A stretch of DNA of 64,000 nt from DATJPY01 sp035506135 (GTDB lineage Bacteria > Myxococcota_A > UBA9160 > PR03): contig DATJPY010000095.1 of NCBI GenBank assembly GCA_035506135.1, forward strand, positions 1-64,000. The letters run 5' to 3'. A program made the position numbers and the translations under genes. Every line of letters starts with the position of its first letter. Within the stretch, counting starts at the first letter, position 1. Positions 57,827 through 64,000 of the stretch are shown here, piece by piece. The notes under the pieces were generated by a model, which saw only the letters and a program-made list of their open reading frames with translations, did no database searches and was not told the origin of the DNA.

Positions 57827-60427
57827 CTACACCGCGAGCCAACGGGCCAGAGCGGGCCGCGCGATGCGGAAGAACGCCGCGTCCAGGTCGAACCGCTCGA
57901 GCGCCTGCTCGAGCGCGCGCGCCCCCGCCGGCAGCGGGTGTGCCCGGAAGTGGGCCGCCACCGCGCGGCGATGGGCAGGGCCCAGCGCGGGGGTGGCCTC
58001 GACGAGACGCGAGGCGAGCATCGGCGGCATGCGCTTCGCAAGCCGTGCCCAGCGCCGCTGGACGAACGCCCAGGTCCGCTCGCGTGCGGCAGGGTTTCCC
58101 AGCAGCCGCGCGAGCACCAGCGCCACGTCCTGCGTCGGGATGCGCGAAGAGAGCGTGAGCGCGAGCGCGCGGTCGACGAGGCGCGGCGGGCGGAACTCGG
58201 CGAGCGCCAGCAGGAAGCGGCGCCGCTCCTGCGGCGTGACCGCGTGCTCGAAACCGTGCAGCATGGCGTCGAAGCGCGCGCGGTCGCCGGTGCGCGCCCC
58301 GAGGGTCACGACCGGATCGGCCAGGTCCGGATCGATCGCATCGCGGCGCGCGAGGTAGGCGTCGAAGCGCGCGCCCACCGCGGCCAGCACGGGAGGCCAC
58401 TGCGCCACCTCGCCGAGCAGGCCCACCAGCACGGCGCGACGCACCCGCGTGTCGGCGGGCTCGTCGGATCCGGGCTCCCAGCCCAGCTCGGTGAAGGCGG
58501 GTCCGAAGATCTTGGCGATGCGGTCGCGGAAGCGCTCGAGCGCGGCATCGCCCAGCGCCGGCGCCACGCGGTCCTCGAGGAAGCCGAGCGGCCCGCGGAG
58601 CGACAGCAGCACGTCGGGATCGGGCTCCTGCACCAGCGCGTCGACCAGGCCGAGGAAGTCCGCGAGGGGGGCGCGCGCGGCGCGTGCGAGCGCCCATTGG
58701 TGGTCGACCAGGCCCATGCGTTCGACCGGCGTGAGCAGCGGCAGGTGTCCGGCCAGTGCGGCGAGCTCGCCGGAGGGGTGCAGCGGCCGGAAGAAGCCGC
58801 CCTCGTCGGCGTTTCCGTACACGAAGCTCGGCGTGCCGGCGCCGAGGTCGATGGTCTCGCCGGTGCGCCGCAGGAGCTGGCGCACCAGCCGCGTGCGCCC
58901 GCGCGCGTCGGCGACGCGCCCGACCCAGGGGATCGGCCAGCGCGCGGCCGGCGACGGCGTGCGCCTGCCCCGGGCGCGCCGCGGGTCCGCGAAGAACGGC
59001 TGCTGTCGGGCGCGCAGCTCGGTGCGCCCGTTGCGCGCGACCCGCGCGAGCGAGAGCACGGGATGCCCGGATCGCTCGATCCATCCGCGCACGATCGGCT
59101 CGACCGATTCGCCGGCCGCCTCCGAGAGCGCGCGCCACAGGTCCGACGCCTTCGCGTTCGACTCGCGATGCCGGCGGATGTAGGTGCGGACACCCTTGCG
59201 GAAGCTCTCGGGACCGAGGTAGCGCTCGACCATGCGCACCACCGAGGCGCCCTTCTCGTAGGTGATCAGGTCGAAGTTCTCGGTGGCCTCGGAGGGCGTT
59301 CGCACCTCGGTGTGGATCGGGTGCGTGTGGCGGAGCGCGTCGAGGCGGAGGGCGGCGGCGCGGTGGTGCTGGAAGTCCTGCCACATCTTCCACTCGGGGC
59401 GCCACTGGTCGACGACGTGGAACGCCATCCACGTGGCGAAGGCCTCGTTGAGCCAGAGGTCGTCCCACCACGCCATGGTGACGAGGTCGCCGTACCACAT
59501 GTGGGCCAGCTCGTGCGCGATGACCTCGGCGGCGCGCTTCTTCTCGGCGAGCGTGGCGGTCGCGGGCTCGAGCAGCAGCAGGTTCTCGCGGAAGAAGACC
59601 GCCCCGGCGTTCTCCATCGCGCCCGCCTCGAAGTCGGGTACGGCGACGAGGTCCAGCTTCGCGTAGGGATACGGCAGGTCGAAGTAGCGCTCGAGGCGCG
59701 TCAGGCTCTCGCGCGCGGCCTCGAGCGCGAACGCGGAGAGGCGTCGCTTGCCCGGCACGTGCCACACGCGGATCTCGGTCGGCCCCGCCGCCTCCGCGCG
59801 CGAGCTCTCGAGCTCCCCCACCGCGAGCGCCACCAGGTAGGTGGAGAGCGGCGGTGTCGGCGCGAAGCGCACCTTCTTGCGCGCGCCGTCGCGCTCGACG
59901 CGGGCGACGGGTGCGTTCGAGAGCACGGCGTTCGAGCTGGCGGTCGCGACCGAGATCTCGAAGCGCGCCTTCATCGCCGGCTCGTCGAAGCACGGGAAGA
60001 AGCGGCGCGCGTCGGCGGCCTCGAGCTGCGTGAAGGCGTAGCGGCGCTTCTCCGAGGAGGCGGCGTAGAGGCCCCGCAGGTCGCTGCGCAGGCGGCCGGC
60101 GAAGGCGATGTGCAGCGTGGCCTCGCCCGGCCCGACCGGTCGCGGCAGCAGCAGCGCGATCGACTGGCGCGCCGGATCGCTCTCGATCTTCGCCGACAGG
60201 GAGCCGCCCTGCGTCTCGACCCGGGCGCGCGTCACGCGCAGATCGGCCGCGTGCAGCTCGATGCGGCGGCGCGCGCTCGCGATGCCCACGCGGATCGCGA
60301 CCTCGCCGCGATACGCGGCGCCGCGCGCCGGGTCGACGTCGAGCGCCAGCGCATAGTGGATCGGAGCCACCCCGGGGTCGAGGCGATGGCCGGATCGTGC
60401 TCGTCGGTCGGCGCCGCCGCGCTGCAC
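57827..60427 (-). CDS. M1-family metallo-aminopeptidase (aminopeptidase N-like)
   Basis: An 866-residue zinc aminopeptidase removing N-terminal residues from peptides. The exopeptidase motif is FEAGAMENAGAVFF, and the zinc motif is VIAHELAHMWYGDLVT (HExxH) with the third ligand Glu in LWLNEAFATWMAF. Upstream is the substrate-site segment RRFFPCFDEPAMKARFEIS. The C-terminal helical ERAP1-like region is present. There is no signal peptide, so it is probably cytoplasmic. The GTG start at 60427 follows a good GGAGGG ribosome site. It heads a minus-strand run with the oxidoreductase and the radical SAM gene. Confidence 0.93.
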   Translation of the reverse strand: MQRGGADRRARSGHRLDPGVAPIHYALALDVDPARGAAYRGEVAIRVGIASARRRIELHAADLRVTRARVETQGGSLSAKIESDPARQSIALLLPRPVGPGEATLHIAFAGRLRSDLRGLYAASSEKRRYAFTQLEAADARRFFPCFDEPAMKARFEISVATASSNAVLSNAPVARVERDGARKKVRFAPTPPLSTYLVALAVGELESSRAEAAGPTEIRVWHVPGKRRLSAFALEAARESLTRLERYFDLPYPYAKLDLVAVPDFEAGAMENAGAVFFRENLLLLEPATATLAEKKRAAEVIAHELAHMWYGDLVTMAWWDDLWLNEAFATWMAFHVVDQWRPEWKMWQDFQHHRAAALRLDALRHTHPIHTEVRTPSEATENFDLITYEKGASVVRMVERYLGPESFRKGVRTYIRRHRESNAKASDLWRALSEAAGESVEPIVRGWIERSGHPVLSLARVARNGRTELRARQQPFFADPRRARGRRTPSPAARWPIPWVGRVADARGRTRLVRQLLRRTGETIDLGAGTPSFVYGNADEGGFFRPLHPSGELAALAGHLPLLTPVERMGLVDHQWALARAARAPLADFLGLVDALVQEPDPDVLLSLRGPLGFLEDRVAPALGDAALERFRDRIAKIFGPAFTELGWEPGSDEPADTRVRRAVLVGLLGEVAQWPPVLAAVGARFDAYLARRDAIDPDLADPVVTLGARTGDRARFDAMLHGFEHAVTPQERRRFLLALAEFRPPRLVDRALALTLSSRIPTQDVALVLARLLGNPAARERTWAFVQRRWARLAKRMPPMLASRLVEATPALGPAHRRAVAAHFRAHPLPAGARALEQALERFDLDAAFFRIARPALARWLAV

Positions 60428-60483
60428 CTCACCCTCCGACAGTGCAGCGCACGATGATAGCGGCTTCGCGCGCGCGGGAGATG

Positions 60484-60507
60484 GGGCGCACCGCGGCCGG
60501 TGCGCCC
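60484..60507 (-). terminator. Dodecin-gene terminator hairpin
   Basis: A perfect 9-bp stem GGGCGCACC (60484-60492) / GGTGCGCCC (60499-60507) with a 6-base loop, 6 bp beyond the dodecin stop on the minus strand. It is the most stable simple hairpin I noticed in the window. It lacks a T-run. Confidence 0.55.
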
Positions 60508-60513
60508 GCCGCG

Positions 60514-60729
60514 TCAGTCCTTGCCTTCGTACTTGAAGGACACCTTGACCTTGGCGCGATAGGCGCGGATCTTGCCGCCCTCCAGCTGCATGTCGAGCTC
60601 CGATACCTCCGCGATGCGGAGGTCGCGGAGGCTCTTCGAGGCTTTGCTGACCGCGGCGGCCGCAGCCTTCTCCCAGGAGTCCGCGCTCGTGCCCACCAGC
60701 TCGATCACCTTGTAGACGCTCTCGGCCAT
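60514..60729 (-). CDS. Dodecin (flavin-storage protein)
   Basis: A 71-residue dodecin that assembles into a hollow 12-mer binding flavins (FMN/riboflavin-type in bacteria). The sequence VYKVIELVGTSADSWEKAAA includes the flavin-stacking Trp. The later strand SELDMQLEGGKIRAYRAKVK with final VSFKYEG is the usual family ending. The length is normal. It is a single gene with its own hairpin downstream and another between it and the ABC transporter genes. Confidence 0.93.
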   Translation of the reverse strand: MAESVYKVIELVGTSADSWEKAAAAAVSKASKSLRDLRIAEVSELDMQLEGGKIRAYRAKVKVSFKYEGKD

Positions 60730-60742
60730 GACGCCCTCCTCG

Positions 60743-60761
60743 GGCCGGATCCAGCCCGGCC
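60743..60761 (-). terminator. Hairpin downstream of the ABC-transporter operon
   Basis: GGCCGG (60743-60748) and CCGGCC (60756-60761) with a 7-base loop, about 60 bp beyond the stop of the binding-protein gene, on the dodecin side. There is no T-run. Confidence 0.35.
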
Positions 60762-60821
60762 GCAGCGCCATCCTACTCTCGTCGCGCGGAGAGCAGAAGC
60801 GCCAGCGGCGCGGATGCGTCG

Positions 60822-61796
60822 CTAGGGCCGGCTGGCGCCGCCCGCGAGCGCTCCGGTGTCCGCGAAGCAGCTCGCCGCGTCGGGCTCGTGGTCGACCAGC
60901 CCGAGCTCCCGGAGCTGTCGGCCGAGCTCGCTCCAGCGATCGAGCGACATGGCGCCGAGCCCGTGCTGCTTCGCGAAGTCGGTCTCGACGAGCGGCTGCT
61001 GCGCGGCCGCGGCGAGCCGGAAGGTCTCGGCGTCCATCTCGCGGTTCAGCTCGCCCATCTTGGCGTTGGCCGGCGCGGGATCGTCGAGGTAGCCGCGCCA
61101 GCCGTCGCGGAGCGCGGCTGCGAAGGCGGCGACGCGCGCCGGCTCCTCGCGCAGCTGCTTGCCGGAGGTGATGTACACCGCGGCGTAGGGATCGAAGCCC
61201 GAGTCGGCGATCAGGAAGACCTGCGGGTCGGCTCCCTGGCGGCGCGCCTGGATCGGCTCGGCGGTGATGAACACCTGCTGCGCGAGCATCGGGTCGAGCA
61301 GGAAGGGAGCGATGCTGTACCCGTACGGGACGATCTTCATGCGCGAGAGGTCGAAGCGCTTCTCGAGCCACTTCACGTACGGCAGGCCCGGCTCGACGGC
61401 GAGCGTGCCGCCGGCGGCGAAGAGGTCGGCGAGCGACGAGAGCTTGCGCGCGGCGTGCACCATGATGCCCTGCGGATTGGTCTGGTACGTCGCGAACACC
61501 GCGACGACGTCGGTGCCGCGGTCGCGCGCCAGCACCACCTCGTCCGCGGCCGCCACGCCGAAGGCGACCTGGCCCGACTCGACCATCTGCACCACCGGCG
61601 CGCCGGGGCCGCCTGTCACCTCGACCGGGAGCCCGCGGCTCGCGAATGCCCCGGTGCGCAGCGCCTCGTAGAGCCCGCCGAACTCGGGCTCGGGCTTCCA
61701 GTTGAGCGCGAGCGCGAGCTTGCCGTCGTGGCTGCCGCCGCAGGCGCAGAGCGACACGGCCGCGAGCAGGGCCCCGAGCGCTGCGACCCTCCTCAT
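60822..61796 (-). CDS. ABC transporter substrate-binding lipoprotein, NMT1/THI5-like (NitT/TauT type)
   Basis: A 324-residue periplasmic binding protein. The signal ends in VSLCACGGS with a lipidatable Cys. The mature start KLALALNWKPEPEFGGLYEA is typical of NMT1/THI5-like binding proteins, some of which carry thiamine pyrimidine precursors while others carry sulfonates, nitrate or riboflavin-like compounds. AFGVAAADEVVLARDRG and the later segments agree. The ATG overlaps the permease stop (ATGA). The ligand is not predictable from sequence; a vitamin precursor is a guess favoured by the NWKPEPEFGG motif. Confidence 0.87.
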   Translation of the reverse strand: MRRVAALGALLAAVSLCACGGSHDGKLALALNWKPEPEFGGLYEALRTGAFASRGLPVEVTGGPGAPVVQMVESGQVAFGVAAADEVVLARDRGTDVVAVFATYQTNPQGIMVHAARKLSSLADLFAAGGTLAVEPGLPYVKWLEKRFDLSRMKIVPYGYSIAPFLLDPMLAQQVFITAEPIQARRQGADPQVFLIADSGFDPYAAVYITSGKQLREEPARVAAFAAALRDGWRGYLDDPAPANAKMGELNREMDAETFRLAAAAQQPLVETDFAKQHGLGAMSLDRWSELGRQLRELGLVDHEPDAASCFADTGALAGGASRP

Positions 61797-62560
61797 CCAC
61801 CCTCCTCCGACGCATGCCAGCGCCGCAGCGCGAGACGGCTGGCCAGGTTCACCAGCGCGAAGAGCGAGAGCCCGAGCAGCGAGGCGTAGCCGACCGCCGC
61901 GAACACCAGGTCGGTGCGCTGCTCGCGCATCGCCCCGAGCACGACCACGCCGAGGCCGCCGCCGCCGACGAACTCGCCGACGATGGCCCCGATCACCGCG
62001 AGCCCCGCGGCGACGCGGAGCCCGGTCAGGACGAAGGGGAGCGCCCAGGGCAGCTCGAGCTTCACGAGACGCGCCCACGGGCCGGCACCGTAGAGCCGGA
62101 ACAGATCGCGCAGCGCAGGATCGACCGAGCGCAGACCCGCGAGGGTGTTCGCGATCACCGGGAAGACCGAGACGATGAAGGCCGCCGCCACCACGGCGCG
62201 CGGACCATAGCCGAACCAGATCACCAGGAGCGGCGCGACCGCGACGATCGGCACGATCTGGAAGAAGATCGCGTACGGGTAGAAGGCGCGCTCGACCAGG
62301 CGCGAGCTGGCGAGCCCGATCGCCGCGAGGATGCCGAGCAGCGCGCTCGCCGCGAGCCCGACCAGCGTGCAGCGCGTGGTCGAGGCGAACGCGGGCAGGA
62401 GCAGGGCACTCTGGGTCCACGCGGCGAGCGCCACGGCCGAGGGCGCAGGCAGGAGCAGCGGAGAGACGCGCATCGCGCGGATCGCAAGCTCCGCGAGCAG
62501 CGTGGTCGCGGCGAAGGTCGCGAGGGGCGGCGCGACGAGGTCGAGGCGGCGCCGGATCAT
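61793..62560 (-). CDS. ABC transporter permease (NitT/TauT type)
   Basis: A 255-residue inner-membrane permease with about six hydrophobic helices. The family coupling loop appears as LFRLYGAGPWARLVKLELPW (EAA-like motif), followed by ALPFVLTGLRVAAGLAVIGA and GGGGLGVVVLGAM. The upstream segment PYAIFFQIVPIVAVAPLLVI and WFGYGPRAVV are standard for the SsuC/TauC group. It is coupled to the ATPase gene upstream and the binding-protein gene downstream by 4-bp overlaps. Confidence 0.9.
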   Translation of the reverse strand: MIRRRLDLVAPPLATFAATTLLAELAIRAMRVSPLLLPAPSAVALAAWTQSALLLPAFASTTRCTLVGLAASALLGILAAIGLASSRLVERAFYPYAIFFQIVPIVAVAPLLVIWFGYGPRAVVAAAFIVSVFPVIANTLAGLRSVDPALRDLFRLYGAGPWARLVKLELPWALPFVLTGLRVAAGLAVIGAIVGEFVGGGGLGVVVLGAMREQRTDLVFAAVGYASLLGLSLFALVNLASRLALRRWHASEEGG

Positions 62561-63360
62561 CGTTCGGGCCGCTGCAGCGCGGCGAAGAGGACCGCCGCCT
62601 CGTGCGCGAAGCGCGGCTCGGCGCGCAGCTCCGCGCCACGGTCGGCGGGCAGATCGAGCGCGTGCTCGAGCACCACCCGTGCCGGCCGGGGCGAGAACAC
62701 CACCGCGCGCTCGGCGAGGAAGGCCGCCTCGGCGGTCGAGTGCGTGACGAAGAGCACGGTCACTCCCGTTCCGGCCCAGAGCGCGCGGAGCTGGTCGTCG
62801 AGCGACTGGCGCGTGATCTCGTCGAGCGCCGCGAAGGGCTCGTCGAGCAGCAGGAGCCGTGGGCGCGTCACCAGGGCACGCGCCAGCGACACGCGCATCC
62901 GCATCCCGCCCGAGAGCTGGCTCGGGAAGCGGCGCGCGGCGTCGGCCAGCCCGACGCGCGCGATGCCCGCCATCGCCTCGTCGCGCGACTCCGCCGCGGG
63001 CCGGCCCAGCAGCTCGAGCGGCAGCGTCACGTTGCCGAGCACGTCGCGCCACGGGAGCAGGTGCGCGTCCTGGAACACGAAGGCCACGCGCTCGCCCGCG
63101 TCGACACGCGCGTCGGCCGGGCGGCCCTCGAGCAGCACCTCGCCGGCGTCCTGGTGATCGAGGCCCGCGATGATGCGGAGCAGTGTCGACTTGCCGCATC
63201 CCGACGGCCCGAGCAGCGCCACGAACTCGCCTGCGGCGATCGAGAGGTCGACGCCTCCCACCGCCTCGACGCGATCCCCGTCGCTCGCGAAGGTGCGGCG
63301 CACGCCGCGGAGGTCCACGGCGATTCCCGTCGGCGCGGTCTCCGCGCGCGGCGCAGCCAT
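62557..63360 (-). CDS. ABC transporter ATP-binding protein (NitT/TauT type)
   Basis: A 267-residue ATPase. Walker A is LLGPSGCGKSTLLRIIAG, the Q-loop FVFQDAHLLPWRDV, the signature LSGGMRMRVSLARAL, Walker B RLLLLDEPFAALDE and the switch His VLFVTHSTAEAAFLAERA. It resembles the SsuB/TauB group. It is the first gene of a three-gene importer operon (ATPase, permease, binding protein), 5 bp after the PlsB stop, so possibly co-transcribed with plsB. Confidence 0.93.
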   Translation of the reverse strand: MAAPRAETAPTGIAVDLRGVRRTFASDGDRVEAVGGVDLSIAAGEFVALLGPSGCGKSTLLRIIAGLDHQDAGEVLLEGRPADARVDAGERVAFVFQDAHLLPWRDVLGNVTLPLELLGRPAAESRDEAMAGIARVGLADAARRFPSQLSGGMRMRVSLARALVTRPRLLLLDEPFAALDEITRQSLDDQLRALWAGTGVTVLFVTHSTAEAAFLAERAVVFSPRPARVVLEHALDLPADRGAELRAEPRFAHEAAVLFAALQRPER

Positions 63361-63365
63361 CGGCG

Positions 63366-64000
63366 CTAGTCCGCCACCCCCGCGCGGCGCGCGGCCGCGA
63401 GCGCATCGATCGCGTCGATGCGACGCACTGCGCCCGCCAGCTCGGCCGCGAAGGTGCGCCGCCGCGCGTCGAGCTCGGCGCCATCGGCGCCCAGCAGCTT
63501 GTAGTTGTCGGCCAGCCGCAGCGCCGTCTCGAAGTAGCTCTTCGACACCGACTCCGCGCTGTGGATTCGACGCTGCAGCGTGTACTGCTTCCCGAGCGCG
63601 AGGCAGTTCGCGAGCAGCGCCGGCCGCTCGACCGGCCGCTCGACGCCCCAGTGCACCAGCGCGTCCGCGACGATCCGGTACGACTCGAGGAAGGGGCGCG
63701 CCACCCGGTGCGCGGCCAGCGGCCGGAAGCGCCGCACCAGCGCGTAGATCTCCTCGGGGCCCTCGTCCAGGCGCCGCTCCCAGTCCGGATCGGTCCCGGC
63801 GATCTCGCGGCGGAGCTCGGCCAGGAAGCGCTCGCGGTCCGGGAAGAAGAACTCGAACTTCAGCAGATCGCGCAGCCGGAGCGCCTCGTCGAAGAACGCG
63901 CGGCGGCGGTCCGCCACTCCGTCGCCCGCCGCGAAGAGGAGTGCGAGCTCTGCGATGGCGCCCGTCACGAAGAAGTGGATCACGGTGTTGCGGTAGTACG
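63366..64000 (-). CDS. plsB: Glycerol-3-phosphate acyltransferase PlsB, C-terminal part (5' end outside window)
   Basis: The frame is open from base 64000 to the stop at 63366 and encodes about 211 residues. It begins YYRNTVIHFFVTGAIAELAL, a sequence characteristic of the C-terminal region of membrane-bound PlsB, and continues with LRDLLKFEFFFPDRERFLAE and FLESYRIVADAL. The acyltransferase HxxxxD box lies in the missing N-terminal part, so catalysis cannot be checked. PlsB starts phospholipid synthesis by acylating glycerol-3-phosphate. The internal GTG at 63983 is not the real start. Confidence 0.8.
   Translation of the reverse strand, partial: YYRNTVIHFFVTGAIAELALLFAAGDGVADRRRAFFDEALRLRDLLKFEFFFPDRERFLAELRREIAGTDPDWERRLDEGPEEIYALVRRFRPLAAHRVARPFLESYRIVADALVHWGVERPVERPALLANCLALGKQYTLQRRIHSAESVSKSYFETALRLADNYKLLGADGAELDARRRTFAAELAGAVRRIDAIDALAAARRAGVAD

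Noticed and set aside
1..64000. Search for CRISPR arrays, insertion sequences, prophage or defence genes
   Set aside because: No regularly spaced repeats, transposase, integrase, capsid, nuclease-defence or toxin-antitoxin genes were found. Composition is uniform along the window.

Overview
This is a 64 kb stretch of very GC-rich (by eye about 70% or more), densely coded bacterial chromosome. Many neighbouring genes overlap by 4 bp (ATGA or GTGA) and GTG or TTG starts are common. I see no rRNA, tRNA, CRISPR array, transposase, integrase or phage gene. No gap without a gene exceeds 300 bases; the longest is 276 bases, at 38798-39073. The gene mix suggests an aerobic 'deltaproteobacterial-type' lineage (Myxococcota or Binatota-like): hopanoid synthesis through HpnCDE and HpnGH, an Rv3520c-type LLM oxidoreductase, paired acyl-CoA dehydrogenases, wax ester synthase, a Ser/Thr receptor kinase, a SCO/SBP56 pair and an MtrB/PioB-like barrel. 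No marker gene settles the phylum.

Layout. 1-7.8 kb: LLM oxidoreductase (cut by the window edge), a secreted protein with a PEP-CTERM-like tail, a crotonase, then a tight run of SBP56/methanethiol oxidase, SCO, four-CBS protein, M20 peptidase and VOC protein. 7.8-9.7 kb (minus): methyltransferase and glycosyltransferase. 9.8-21.3 kb (plus): a hopanoid locus that includes its own precursor supply (dxs, hpnD, idi-2, tetR, hpnC, hpnE, prenyl synthase, shc, hpnG, hpnH). 21.3-27.8 kb (minus): an acyl-CoA/lipid catabolism operon (Nudix, ADH, double-hotdog thioesterase, two acyl-CoA dehydrogenases, CoA-transferase). 27.9-34.1 kb: hydrolases, YqeY, cyclase-family amidase, P450, nitrilase, GFA protein, rhodanese. 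34.25-38.8 kb: a 1514-residue TPR/membrane/TPR/kinase protein. 39.1-41.9 kb: 2-oxoglutarate dehydrogenase E1. 41.9-43.3 kb: wax ester synthase/DGAT. 43.4-52.8 kb: a complete glycogen operon without branching enzyme (glgC, glgA, glgX, malQ, glgP). 53-54.4 kb: a SurA-like plus DsbA-like envelope protein. 54.4-55.6 kb (minus): a frame-broken gene joining a haem motif to an MtrB/PioB-like barrel. 55.7-60.4 kb (minus): radical SAM protein, quinone oxidoreductase, M1 aminopeptidase. 60.5-64 kb (minus): dodecin, a NitT/TauT-type ABC transporter and the C-terminal part of PlsB.

Together the genes describe membrane-lipid construction (hopanoids, PlsB), carbon storage (glycogen, wax esters/TAG) and acyl-CoA and methylated-sulfur oxidation. 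The most unusual items are the N-out/C-in receptor kinase with TPRs on both sides of the membrane, the frame-broken cytochrome/porin hybrid, the dxs gene without an ATG, GTG or TTG start, the C-terminal extension on HpnH, and an acyl-CoA dehydrogenase carrying an inserted segment built from a tandem repeat and a hairpin.
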